From positions 28,406 through 92,405 of the forward strand of contig NZ_QWLD01000029.1 of NCBI RefSeq assembly GCF_003600155.1: 64,000 bases of DNA. Direction: 5' to 3'. Of the stretch, positions 36,680 to 45,637 are shown piece after piece (position 1 is the first letter of the stretch; each line of letters begins with the position of its first letter). Source of the DNA: Nesterenkonia muleiensis. GTDB taxonomy: Bacteria > Actinomycetota > Actinomycetes > Actinomycetales > Micrococcaceae. Position numbers and translations under genes: made by a program. A model generated the notes under the pieces. It made no database searches and had not been told where the DNA came from. It saw only the letters and a program-made list of their open reading frames with translations.

Positions 36680-37327
36680 TCAGCTGGTTCTGACGACCTC
36701 CCCGGTGGCCACGTCCACATAGACCTCCGTGTCATTGGTCATCTCGAACTGCCAGACCACGGTGCCGTCCTCGGTGTCGAGCTCACCCTCCTGAGGCTCT
36801 GCGCCGGATTCAGCCTCAGCGGTCTGCAGGGCCTCAGCGATCTCTATCTCGACAGCAAGGGCCTTTTCCTCATCGTCGGCGTCGATGCCGTCATCCTCGG
36901 TGTCGATGATCTCGAAGGTCTCCACGTCGACCTCCAGCTCCCATTCGGTGGAACCGTCATAGACGAAGACCTCAATGTAACCGCCGTCGTTGGTGTTGTC
37001 CTCGAACTCGGTGATGACCCCGCCGGAGTACTCGGCCAGCACGGTCTCAATGGCCCGGTAGACCGGATGGTCACCGCTGGCCTCCGGTGCCTGGTCGTCG
37101 GTTGTCTCTTCCTCAGTCTGCTCATCCTCGTCAGACTCAGTGGCGTCGTCGGTCTCCTCCTCGGGCTCCGGGGCGGGGGAGTCCTCCACCTGGTCGGGCT
37201 CGTCGTCGGGAAGGTCCTCATCGGGGGCGCAGGCTGCCAGCGCCAAGGCGGCTGCCGCACTCACGGAGAGGATGCTCAGGGCTGAACGGTGGACTGGTGA
37301 TGATGATTCAGTGCTCATAGCGTCCAT
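36680..37327 (-). CDS. PepSY-domain lipoprotein
   Basis: A protein of 215 residues. Signal peptide with lipobox ALAACAPDE near residues 29-37, then an acidic low-complexity stretch (about 35-80, mostly Asp/Glu/Thr), then two PepSY-like repeats: YIEVFVYDGSTEWELEVDVE near 111-130 and TVVWQFEMTNDTEVYVDVAT near 189-208. PepSY proteins are thought to inhibit or bind proteases outside the membrane. Start ATG 37327 or 37318. Confidence 0.8.
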   Translation of the reverse strand: MDAMSTESSSPVHRSALSILSVSAAAALALAACAPDEDLPDDEPDQVEDSPAPEPEEETDDATESDEDEQTEEETTDDQAPEASGDHPVYRAIETVLAEYSGGVITEFEDNTNDGGYIEVFVYDGSTEWELEVDVETFEIIDTEDDGIDADDEEKALAVEIEIAEALQTAEAESGAEPQEGELDTEDGTVVWQFEMTNDTEVYVDVATGEVVRTS

Positions 37328-37396
37328 TGTTACGCACCGTCTCTCACCGAATGCAGGAGAGAACCTGGGAGCCTCCTGATAATGAGGAAACTCTCA

Positions 37397-40300
37397 TCAG
37401 TCGTCCCTGTCTGCCGCAGTACCAGGTGCCGCCGGCAGCGCCCATTGGACGAATAGTGGCCCTTCTGACCGCAGGTGCACCGCCCGGCCGGGGATCGGTC
37501 GGGGCAGCACCGGGATGATCGCCGCGAAGGCATCTGCCTGGCTGCGGGTGGTTGGGGAGAGGACCACGTTGGAGCCCTCGGTGCGCGCTGGGTGCGCCCA
37601 GGGAAGTTGACTGAACACTGACGGCGAGGGCGCAGCCGTAGCGACCACAGGCACTCCGGCAGTGACGGCCTGCTGGACGTAGCTGTGCTGTTCGGCGCTG
37701 CATCCGGCGGCGTCGTCGACCAGCAGTATCTGTGGCGCAGTCTGGGGGAGGCGATCTCCGGGACTCAGCAGTGCGCTTCGGTCCATCTGCTGCTGCAGCA
37801 GCCGCAGACAGCTGGACTTGCCGGAGCCCCGGGAGCCCAGGATGAGGTTCACCTTTCCCAGCGGCAGGCTGGCCGGCTCCCAGGTGAACTGCCGGAGTCC
37901 CACCACTGGGCCCTCAACGGCGGGGGAGACCGGAAGCTGGTGGTGGGGGACTCTCTCTGGCAGGGGGCGGACCAGGATCTGCGGTGCGTCCGCAGCGCCC
38001 TGCCGAGGCCCAGTGCCGTTAAGCTGCCCAGCTTCGGGCTGCTCAGCGTGGGCCTCAGCAGTGACCAGCTGGACAGATGTCCCCGGCGCAGGTCTCGTGG
38101 GGTCCAGCAACACCCCGCGTCCCGGAACTGGGTCGGTGCTGCGCAGTTTCGGCCAGAGGTAGCGCATCTCCTCCGAGGTGCCCAGCGGCAGGTAGATCCG
38201 GGTCGGCACCTTGGCTGCGAGCTTCCCGGTGGCCAGCTCACGTCCGCCGCAGATCATGACGGAGATACCGGCCTGCGGACCTTCTGCGGCCAAGGTGCCC
38301 ACGAGATGCTCCAAGGACTGCAGGGACGAGTACGACGCCGCGTGCCACTGGGAAAAACCAGTCACCACCACCAGCAACGGCCGGGGTCGGGCACCGCCTC
38401 TGGTGCTCAGGCCGGTGACCCGGCGGGCGGCCATCTCCTCGCATAAGAGACGCAGGAGGTGCTCGACTTCGCGCAGGTCCTCCTCGGTGAGCCAACTGCC
38501 CACCCGGGGGTGGTCCGCCAAAGCGGCCATCGAGCGGTCCCCGTCGAACAGATACACATCGGCAGCAGCCTCTGACGCGAGGGCCTGCGAGGCGGTCGCT
38601 GCCGCAGCATCAGAGATTCCTGAGCCGGTCTCCCCCAGAAGCAGCACCGACTGCGGACGGTTTTTCAGGTCCAGCACCAGGTCTTCTTGGCTCTGCGAGG
38701 AGGGATCGTCCAGCCGCCCCAGCAGGACCGGGGCTGCGGGGCCGTCCTTCGGATGGAGCCGGTCCTCCGGCGCCAGCTTCGCCGGGAGGCTCGGCAGCAG
38801 CGGCGTGTGCCGGCGCCGGTGCTCCGGGGCGCAAGCCCCCTGCCGCACAGTCTCGACGGCTTCGCTGAAACCCGTTGGCGCGGCAGCCTCTGGGGGCCTG
38901 GCCTCGGGCCGCAGCTCCACCCCGTGGCAGCCGCTGAGCTGGGCCGTCTGAAACAGCCGCGGCGCCTCACCCGGTAGCCGAAGTGCGGCCCTTCCCGGAG
39001 CAGAGCGCTCAATGGTCGCAGCCAGTGTGCTGCCGATGACATCGCGGGACTCTTCCTCGCTGCGGACCCGCAGGCAGATGCTGGAGCCGATGTTGGCGCG
39101 AATATCGGCTGTCACCACTCCCTGCGGGCGTTGGGTGGACAACACCAGGTGCAGCCCCAGCGACCGGCCCAGCGTGGCCAGCCGCATCAGCTCATCGAGC
39201 TGATCGGGCAGTTCGTGGGAGAAGATTCTGAACTCATCGATGACCACCAGAATGCGGGCCAGCGGCCGTTGGGGGTTCAGCTGCCGATACTCGGCATAGT
39301 CCCCGGCCCCGGATGCCAGGAACAGCTGCTCGCGGCGGAACAGCTCACTGCGCAGCCCCTCCAGAGTCCGTTCAGCTGCAGACTGGGAAAGATCAGTCAC
39401 CAGACCCAGAGTGTGCTCAAGCCGGCTGAGCCGGTGGAAGGCCGATCCGCCCTTGAAGTCGATCAGCACCAGCCCCAGTTCCTGGGGACCGTAACGGGCG
39501 CAGAGCGAGATCAGCAGTGTCTTCAGCAGTTCGGACTTCCCGGAGCCGCTGGTGCCGGCGATCAGCACATGCGGACCGTCCTCGATCAGGTCGAGGTTCT
39601 GCACTCCGGAGGCATTGCGGCCGAGCACTGCGACCAGGTTCTGGGCCGCTGAGTCGGTGAACATCTGCTCGGGAAGCCGGTGCGTGCACGCCGGGGGAAC
39701 CTCCCCCTCCACGGTTGCAGTGACCCCGTGAGGCAGGGCCAGCCGAAGATGTTCGCGCAGTGTCTGATGCGACAGCCCCTCGAACCGGAGATCCTCAGTG
39801 CGGATCTCCGGTGTGCTGAGCTCGCTGAGGCGTTCGACCCGGCGCTCTTGCAGATCGATCAGCCAGCCGTGGGCCGCCAGCTCCGGGCCCACGCTCACCA
39901 CATGCCAACCGGCAGACAGTGCCCGCTGCGCACAGCCGTGCTGGTCCGGTTCGCTCACCACGAGGACTCCAGGCCGTGTGGTGTGATGGTTCTGGTGTGC
40001 CAACAGGGCGTTCACATCCTTGGGGCTCAGCGCGGAGACCCGTGCCAGATCCCGCAGCTCGGGAATGCTCTGACTGCCCAGCAGGACGGTCTGCGGCCGG
40101 GCAGGGTTCATGACCAGTTGGACCAGTACCCAGCGCAGCAGCCGCCTGACCTCGCGCAGCGGGCCAGTGATTCCAGTCTGCTTCCCGGCTTCCAAGGTGA
40201 TGCCGACAGCGGCCTGAGCCGCGGCGTCGTCGTGCTCCTGATCGGTGCCGGTCCCGAACTCCAGCTGGGTGATGACGGTACCGGTGCCCAGCCGAACGGC

Positions 40301-41239
40301 CGGAGCCGCTGCGGCACTGGCCCCGGCGTAGACCGTCTCAGTGCTGTGGCCACGCAGCTGCAGAATCAGGTCGCCGGGTGAGCACAGGGCTGTATGCGTG
40401 CGCCGGCTCCAGCGCTGCGCTGCCTGCCGAACATGCTGCCGGTACTTTTTGCGCTGCCGGCGGCCGTCCCAGAAGATGGCCGAGGCGATCAGGGCGCTGG
40501 CACCGCTGAAGAGCAGGAAGAACCACATGCCAGTAATGGTGACCAGGACGATTCCGGCCACCAGCGGGACCAGCGCGAAGGCCAGCATCATCTTGTTTCT
40601 GCTCTCTGGGGGCTTGGCCCTCACCGGCTCATCCGGCGGCGGCCAGGACTGCTCGGGTGCAGGCAGAGGCGTTTCCACGCTGAGCCGGCATTGTGTGGAG
40701 CCCAGCCGGAACTGGTCCTCTGTGGTCAGTGAGCGTGGTGGACGGTGGGCCGGTTTGCGCTGGTGCAGCAGTACTGAGCCGGTGCCGACTTCCAGGACGG
40801 CCTCTCTGCGAGATATGGTCGGATCCGCTGCTGAGACGGCCACCTGACCGCGGCCGATCTGTGTGCTGCCCCGGCGCAGCGGAATGAGCCTGCCGGCATC
40901 AGGCCCAGAGTCCAGGCACAGCCGCAGCTGGGAGGCGCCCAGACGGGTCAGGGCCTGGTCTGCTGATGAGATCAGGACGACCATCGCGGAATGGATTAGC
41001 GCTGATCCGGCCTGGAGGCTGCTCAGTGTCACCCCGGCGGTGCTCAGCCGCACCCCCGGGGTCCCCAGGAAACGATGCAGCAGCTCATCCAGCCTTGGTC
41101 CGTCCAATCCATCACCGGGATCATCGAGGACCAGCCGCAGCTCATGGTCATAGGCTCCGGGGGCTCTACTGCGCAGCTGCTCCCAGTGCTCTGAGTTGAG
41201 CGCATCAGGTGTGTGGACCACTGTCACGGTAAAGCTCAT
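37397..41239 (-). CDS. FtsK/SpoIIIE-family ATPase with FHA domain (EccC/EssC-like)
   Basis: A protein of 1280 residues. An N-terminal FHA-like domain (LRRGSTQIGRG...DPTISRREAVLEV, near residues 120-155), two membrane segments near 215-260, then three ATPase modules: an intact one with GTSGSGKSELLKTL near 560 and VVIDEFRIF near 660, a degenerate one with GETGSGISDAA near 870 (Lys replaced by Ile) and a third with GSRGSGKSSCL near 1138. This layout fits the motor ATPase of type VII (WXG100) secretion, EccC/EssC. No esxA/esxB-type gene lies nearby; it may act alone or with unlinked partners. Confidence 0.75.
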   Translation of the reverse strand: MSFTVTVVHTPDALNSEHWEQLRSRAPGAYDHELRLVLDDPGDGLDGPRLDELLHRFLGTPGVRLSTAGVTLSSLQAGSALIHSAMVVLISSADQALTRLGASQLRLCLDSGPDAGRLIPLRRGSTQIGRGQVAVSAADPTISRREAVLEVGTGSVLLHQRKPAHRPPRSLTTEDQFRLGSTQCRLSVETPLPAPEQSWPPPDEPVRAKPPESRNKMMLAFALVPLVAGIVLVTITGMWFFLLFSGASALIASAIFWDGRRQRKKYRQHVRQAAQRWSRRTHTALCSPGDLILQLRGHSTETVYAGASAAAAPAVRLGTGTVITQLEFGTGTDQEHDDAAAQAAVGITLEAGKQTGITGPLREVRRLLRWVLVQLVMNPARPQTVLLGSQSIPELRDLARVSALSPKDVNALLAHQNHHTTRPGVLVVSEPDQHGCAQRALSAGWHVVSVGPELAAHGWLIDLQERRVERLSELSTPEIRTEDLRFEGLSHQTLREHLRLALPHGVTATVEGEVPPACTHRLPEQMFTDSAAQNLVAVLGRNASGVQNLDLIEDGPHVLIAGTSGSGKSELLKTLLISLCARYGPQELGLVLIDFKGGSAFHRLSRLEHTLGLVTDLSQSAAERTLEGLRSELFRREQLFLASGAGDYAEYRQLNPQRPLARILVVIDEFRIFSHELPDQLDELMRLATLGRSLGLHLVLSTQRPQGVVTADIRANIGSSICLRVRSEEESRDVIGSTLAATIERSAPGRAALRLPGEAPRLFQTAQLSGCHGVELRPEARPPEAAAPTGFSEAVETVRQGACAPEHRRRHTPLLPSLPAKLAPEDRLHPKDGPAAPVLLGRLDDPSSQSQEDLVLDLKNRPQSVLLLGETGSGISDAAAATASQALASEAAADVYLFDGDRSMAALADHPRVGSWLTEEDLREVEHLLRLLCEEMAARRVTGLSTRGGARPRPLLVVVTGFSQWHAASYSSLQSLEHLVGTLAAEGPQAGISVMICGGRELATGKLAAKVPTRIYLPLGTSEEMRYLWPKLRSTDPVPGRGVLLDPTRPAPGTSVQLVTAEAHAEQPEAGQLNGTGPRQGAADAPQILVRPLPERVPHHQLPVSPAVEGPVVGLRQFTWEPASLPLGKVNLILGSRGSGKSSCLRLLQQQMDRSALLSPGDRLPQTAPQILLVDDAAGCSAEQHSYVQQAVTAGVPVVATAAPSPSVFSQLPWAHPARTEGSNVVLSPTTRSQADAFAAIIPVLPRPIPGRAVHLRSEGPLFVQWALPAAPGTAADRDD

Positions 41240-41348
41240 GGCCGATACCCCTTGACCTGTTGTGCTGTGCTAGGTAACAGTTATCGACTTTATGCTCATG
41301 ATGATCGAGTTTGAAGCCGTTTGCTATTTCTGTGGATAACTCGCCCTC

Positions 41349-42809
41349 TTAGGGCTCTTCGACGTTCAGCTCGCTGTCGAGGGCGTCCAGGTAGTCGGTG
41401 AGCATCCCCTGAATCTGGGCGGCGGCCTCTTCGGCGGACCTTCCCTCCGGCGTCAATGAGGCGTCAGCCTCGATGCGGGCCCGATCCCGGTGCACCTCGA
41501 TGGTGACATCGATCTGTTCAGGGTCAACGTTGCTGTGGATGTCCTCCCATGTGCCCTGGAAGACCCGGCTGAACCCAGACCACTCATCATGGGTGAATGG
41601 CTCAACGCTCTGCTGCCCGGAGAGTCCGTAGTGGTAACTGCCGTCCGGGTCCTCCTCGGTGGTTTCCATGGCTTCGGGTGAGGAGTCGACCTGGCCGACG
41701 TCGTAGGAGGCCTCGTGCTGCGACACCGTGGTTGCGGCCTCCTCTGCGGTCCAGTCCAGATGCGCCCGGATACTCATCCGCTGGCGCAGATCCGTCCCCT
41801 CTGCGACGAACTCGGTCAGGCTGCGGCCGGATTCACTCGTGATCGACCTGCCGGTGGCGTGCTCCACACCCTCGGGCAGCGGAAGGTAGACGGTCATGCG
41901 TGCCACATCCTCCAGATCCGAACGCTCACAGGAGTCATCGCCCGGGCAGATCTGGCTGACGTAGTGGGTCTCCTCATCGAAGTCGTCCCGACCCGGCAGG
42001 GCCTCTGTCAGGTGTGTAGGGGTGATGAAGGGGGTCTCAACGTGTGCTGGAAGTTCGGCCAGCCGCTGCATATAGTCAGTGATCAGGTCCTGACAGACTT
42101 CTAGAGCAGAGTCCCCGGCCAGCAGGTCAGCCTGGCACTGCAGCACGGTGCTTTCATGGACGGAGACCGTTCTTGCTGTCTCACGCAGCTGGGTCTCCTC
42201 CCCGTCGGGGGCGAGGTAGCGCATCTGAGTTTCCATGAAGTGTCCGGTGATCTGAGACCAGTCGCCGTCCAGCACGAACGCGCTGACTTCCCCAGTGCCT
42301 TCCTCGCCAGGAGTCCAGGAGCCTTCCTCCTGATCCGGTGCGATGTCGAAGTCACCGTCATAGGGCTCGTAAGTAGCGGCGATCTCTTGAGTGCGCTGCT
42401 CCGCCTGGTCAGGCTCCTCGTACCGGGCGATGGTCATGCTGATGCTCGGGGGGAGCCAGTCCTCCTCCCACTCACCCTCCGGGCCGCCCACGATGCTGAT
42501 CAGGTCGGCGCCTTCGCCGGGCCAGGGACCGCAGGCGGTCGTTGACGGGCAGAGACGAGTGACGGCGAATCCGTCGGGGAGCTCCTCGGAGCTCGGCAGT
42601 GCTGCCGCGATGCGATCCAGGTGGGTGTCGGACAGGGCCGCGGCCTCGATCGGCGAAGTCTCCGGTGGAGGATCTGGGTCTCCGCTGGTCTGGGCACCAG
42701 GTGTTTCATCACCAGTGGATGCTGTGTCCGGCTCCGGGCCGGAGCCGCAGGAAGCCATGAGGACCAGGGTCAGGAGCAACGGCACGATCTTTGGTGCAGC
42801 GTGATGCAT
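41349..42809 (-). CDS. Putative lipoprotein
   Basis: A protein of 486 residues. Signal peptide from MHHAAPKIVPLLLTLVLMASCGSG with lipobox LMASC, then Pro/Thr/Asp-rich linker and a long Glu/Asp-rich region with no domain I recognise. A repeated pattern (a Cys-containing ...RLCPSTTACGPWPGE near residue 82 and ISQICPGDDSCERSD near 291) suggests two duplicated halves, each with a disulphide. The ATG at 42809 is chosen because it directly gives a signal peptide; longer readings from 42902 add a basic, non-secretory segment. Function unknown. Confidence 0.65.
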   Translation of the reverse strand: MHHAAPKIVPLLLTLVLMASCGSGPEPDTASTGDETPGAQTSGDPDPPPETSPIEAAALSDTHLDRIAAALPSSEELPDGFAVTRLCPSTTACGPWPGEGADLISIVGGPEGEWEEDWLPPSISMTIARYEEPDQAEQRTQEIAATYEPYDGDFDIAPDQEEGSWTPGEEGTGEVSAFVLDGDWSQITGHFMETQMRYLAPDGEETQLRETARTVSVHESTVLQCQADLLAGDSALEVCQDLITDYMQRLAELPAHVETPFITPTHLTEALPGRDDFDEETHYVSQICPGDDSCERSDLEDVARMTVYLPLPEGVEHATGRSITSESGRSLTEFVAEGTDLRQRMSIRAHLDWTAEEAATTVSQHEASYDVGQVDSSPEAMETTEEDPDGSYHYGLSGQQSVEPFTHDEWSGFSRVFQGTWEDIHSNVDPEQIDVTIEVHRDRARIEADASLTPEGRSAEEAAAQIQGMLTDYLDALDSELNVEEP

Positions 42810-42965
42810 GTCACTGATACTACAGCGCTGGGTTGAGCCAGAGCCCGGGATTCTGCCTGAGGCCTTCCGCTTTCTGCTGCGGAAAGCTAATGTGGTGGAC
42901 ACTGCCGCCGTTCAGCAGTGTTGCACTGTGATGACCTGACCGATTCTTGGTGGAAGGCGAGAGTC

Positions 42966-43604
42966 GTGGACGCTGTGACCATTGTTGAGGATGAAGTCCG
43001 CGAGACCATCCGTGTGCGTGGGATAGATCCTGCTGAGGATCCCACCGGCATCAGGCGCTTGGTCGATGAGGCTGTGGCCGATTATGACAAGCGTTCGCTG
43101 ATCGCTTCCCTGCCGTTGCTGGGAAAGCCCTCCGAGGCTGCCACCAGGATCTTCCACTCGGTGGCCGGGTTCGGTGAGCTCCAACCGCTGCTGGAGGACC
43201 CGGGCATCGAGGAGGTGTGGTGGAACCGGCCTGACCAGGTCTTCGTGAGTCGTTCAGGGCGGACTGAACTGACGTCTGTGTCCCTGACTGAGACCAGGGT
43301 CAGGGACTTGGTGGAGCGGATGCTGAAGTCCTCAGGCCGTCGCCTGGACTACTCCACCCCGTTCGTTGATGCCGCCCTGCCTGACGGATCACGTCTGCAC
43401 GTGGTTATTCCGGACATCACCCGCAGGCATTGGGCGGTGAACATCCGGAAGTTCATTGCCAGGGCCAACTCGTTGGATGATCTGGTCAGGATGGGCTCAC
43501 TCACTCTTGAGGCCGCCGACTTTCTTTCCGGCTGCGTGGCCAGCGGTCTCAATGTTCTGGTCAGCGGAGCCACGGGAGCAGGAAATACCACATGTCGCGT
43601 TTGA
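42966..43604 (+). pseudogene. TadA/CpaF-type pilus ATPase, truncated at Walker A
   Basis: About 212 residues of the N-terminal half of a CpaF/TadA secretion ATPase: IASLPLLGKPSEAATRI, FGELQPLLEDPGIEEVW, RLDYSTPFVDAALPDGSRLH and LVSGATGAG. The protein should continue GKTT and then about 200 more residues, but reads GATGAGNTTCRV and stops. Lys of Walker A is replaced by Asn and the frame ends five codons later. No other tad gene follows; the DNA after it is accessory. The GTG at 42966 follows GGAAGGCGAG. It is inactive as an ATPase, probably broken by integration of the adjoining island. Confidence 0.8.
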
Positions 43605-43894
43605 CACCCCAATTTGGGCAGGGTCAAGCTCAGCTTAGATAAGTTTCGCCCGTGCGGACTTAGGCGCGTACGGATGGGCGTTGCTCTACTAGCTATGAGT
43701 GGCCTGAGGCAATTCGAGGCGAGATTCTGCCGGGACGAGTTTTCTTGAAGGCCACTCAGTGGGAGTGATTCTTTCGGGAGCTGTTCTCCAAGGAGTCTCC
43801 TTGCCCCACACCGGCTCTCTGAGCTGCGGTTTGGCCGGTGCCTTGCGTGTGATCTGTCTTGGCGACTGCACCCACCGATGCGTAGTGTTGAAGT
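43605..43894. other. Non-coding junction, 290 bases
   Basis: Between the broken tadA and the nuclease gene. An inverted repeat, TTGAC...GTCAA at 43601-43627, brackets a CCCAATTTGGG palindrome right after the truncation. Otherwise I see no gene. The nuclease promoter is presumably near 43840-43890. Confidence 0.5.
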
Positions 43895-45007
43895 ATGGTC
43901 GCCTTTACTCCCGCTCAGATCGCTCTCGAACTTGGCGTAACTCAGAAACAGGTCCGTGACGTGCTGCGGAAACACTACGGTCGACTTCCCGAAGAAACCT
44001 CGAGGTGGGAACTGGACGAAAGCCAGGCCAAGACCGTTCGGGATTATTTTGAGGACAGTTCAGAGCGCCGCAGCCTTGAGTGGGCACTTGAACCTGGAGA
44101 CACTGTGCGACGTCGCGCGATCCATGAACGCTATGGCGGCCAACAGCAGGGAGGGATCTCTACTCCAAGGGCGATCCCAGATCTCTTGATCTTCACAGAC
44201 CCAAGTTCGGGGGCACGATACGGTTATGACAAGTTTGAGGGTCTCCGAGAAGATGGTTCTTACGCCTATACCGGCGAAGGCCAACGCGGAGATCAGAAAC
44301 TTGAAAGAGGTAACCGGGCTATCAATGAGTCGGCCTCTAAGGGCAAGACCATCCGTCTGTTGCGCACCAATGGCGTGAACGTTACGTATGTAGGGGCTTT
44401 TACTACCGATGACCTTCCATACGAGGTCGAGATGATTCCGGATATTGATGGTGACTCACGTCAGGGACTGATTTTTAATCTTGTTCCGGTGACTGCGCGG
44501 CTGGATTTACTTCCTGAGTATGGAGGAGAAAAGCTTACGCAGGATGGTCGAGCTGCCGCCGCACCGCAGGTTCAGTCCTGGAGTCGACCTGATTATTCCG
44601 ACGTCGTTATCACCCGAGACGAAAACCTACCTGTAGCTGATCGCAAGATGTCACGTCTTGAGTTCAAACTACATTCTGCTTTCGCTGACTGGCTTACACA
44701 TCAGGGCACCCCGCCAAGTCGGCTCCGATTGCCGAGTGGGAACACAGTTCTCGAACCTGACTTTTGGGTTCAAGACCGCGAGTGGATTGTCGAGGCGAAG
44801 AAATCTGTCTCCCGAGGTCATGTACGGACTGCAATCGGTCAAGTCCTCGATTACGTCCATGTAGCCAGCAGGCTAGGCCTGAGGTGTGAACCTGTCGTGT
44901 TGTTGCCGGGGGAGCCCGAAGAAGATCTTGTCGACCTCTTGCAGACGCATAACATCATCTTGGTCGTACGAACTGAGGAAGGCTTCGAGAAACTACCCTG
45001 CAAGTAA
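43895..45007 (+). CDS. Probable modification-dependent restriction endonuclease (ScoMcrA-like domain plus PD-(D/E)XK)
   Basis: A protein of 370 residues. The N-terminus (ALELGVTQKQVRDVLRKHYG, residues 10-29) looks like a helix-turn-helix. A middle region with HERYGGQQQGGIST near 76-89, GYDKFEGLREDGSYAYTGEG near 110-129 and QRGDQKLERGNRA near 130-142 recalls the SRA-like/N-terminal domain of ScoMcrA-type HNH enzymes, which bind modified DNA. The C-terminus has LEPDFWVQ near 286 and WIVEAKKS near 298: a PD-(D/E)XK core. So it is probably a type IV restriction enzyme with a different nuclease end. It uses more A/T than the core. It ends one base before a convergent NUDIX gene. Confidence 0.65.
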   Translation: MVAFTPAQIALELGVTQKQVRDVLRKHYGRLPEETSRWELDESQAKTVRDYFEDSSERRSLEWALEPGDTVRRRAIHERYGGQQQGGISTPRAIPDLLIFTDPSSGARYGYDKFEGLREDGSYAYTGEGQRGDQKLERGNRAINESASKGKTIRLLRTNGVNVTYVGAFTTDDLPYEVEMIPDIDGDSRQGLIFNLVPVTARLDLLPEYGGEKLTQDGRAAAAPQVQSWSRPDYSDVVITRDENLPVADRKMSRLEFKLHSAFADWLTHQGTPPSRLRLPSGNTVLEPDFWVQDREWIVEAKKSVSRGHVRTAIGQVLDYVHVASRLGLRCEPVVLLPGEPEEDLVDLLQTHNIILVVRTEEGFEKLPCK

Positions 45008-45442
45008 TCAACTTCGTACCGAATCGACCAATCGTCTGACTGCCGGCAGGTCGGGCCTGGCCCATTCGAGTCGCCCGAGGTCGCTTAAAGGAATCCACAG
45101 AAGTTGGTCGTGGTCCAAACTCTGTTCAGGTTTTGGGCCCGCCAGTGAAGTGCGAAAACACGCCAGTTGTATCGCCAAACCGTCAACGACTGTGGTATCG
45201 GTACTTAGTTCGCTGTCGACTAGGACCGTTGTGCCGAGTTCCTCACGGATCTCTCGAACGAGCGCCTCTTGAGGGCTTTCTCCTGATTCGATCTTTCCTC
45301 CGGGAAACTCCCATAGCCCTCCTGCCGCCTTGTCTGGCTTCCTGCGGCACGCAAGAACTTTCTCATCGTCGAACACGACTGCAGCGACCACACGAACCGT
45401 AACGGTCCCCTCGTCGCCATCCGGCTGTTCATTAGTCACCAC
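45008..45442 (-). CDS. NUDIX hydrolase (MutT-like)
   Basis: A protein of 144 residues. Complete NUDIX box GGKIESGESPQEALVREIRE followed by ELG, at about residues 48-70, with the expected Gly, Glu, Arg-Glu and Glu-Glu positions. The EFPGGKIESGE context and C-terminal WIPLSDLGRLEWARPDLPAV resemble (deoxy)nucleotide pyrophosphohydrolases of the CTP/8-oxo-dGTP group. It faces the nuclease gene with no spacer between the two stop codons. It may be a passenger gene or a partner in nucleotide-based defence; that is not settled. Confidence 0.85.
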   Translation of the reverse strand: MVTNEQPDGDEGTVTVRVVAAVVFDDEKVLACRRKPDKAAGGLWEFPGGKIESGESPQEALVREIREELGTTVLVDSELSTDTTVVDGLAIQLACFRTSLAGPKPEQSLDHDQLLWIPLSDLGRLEWARPDLPAVRRLVDSVRS

Positions 45443-45637
45443 CTCAGACTAGCTGCTGAGCCGTTACTCAGGGCTGCGGAATTCTCTGGCGTGCGACCGA
45501 AATGGGCACTCAATGTCATACAGACCATCTAGGTGGGTCCACTGAATGCAACGATCTACTGGTTGGGTCTAACGACGCTGACCGAAGCGTGGTGTGGAGG
45601 TCGCATGGTGGCGGTTATGGCTGTTCTTCATGGTTGG

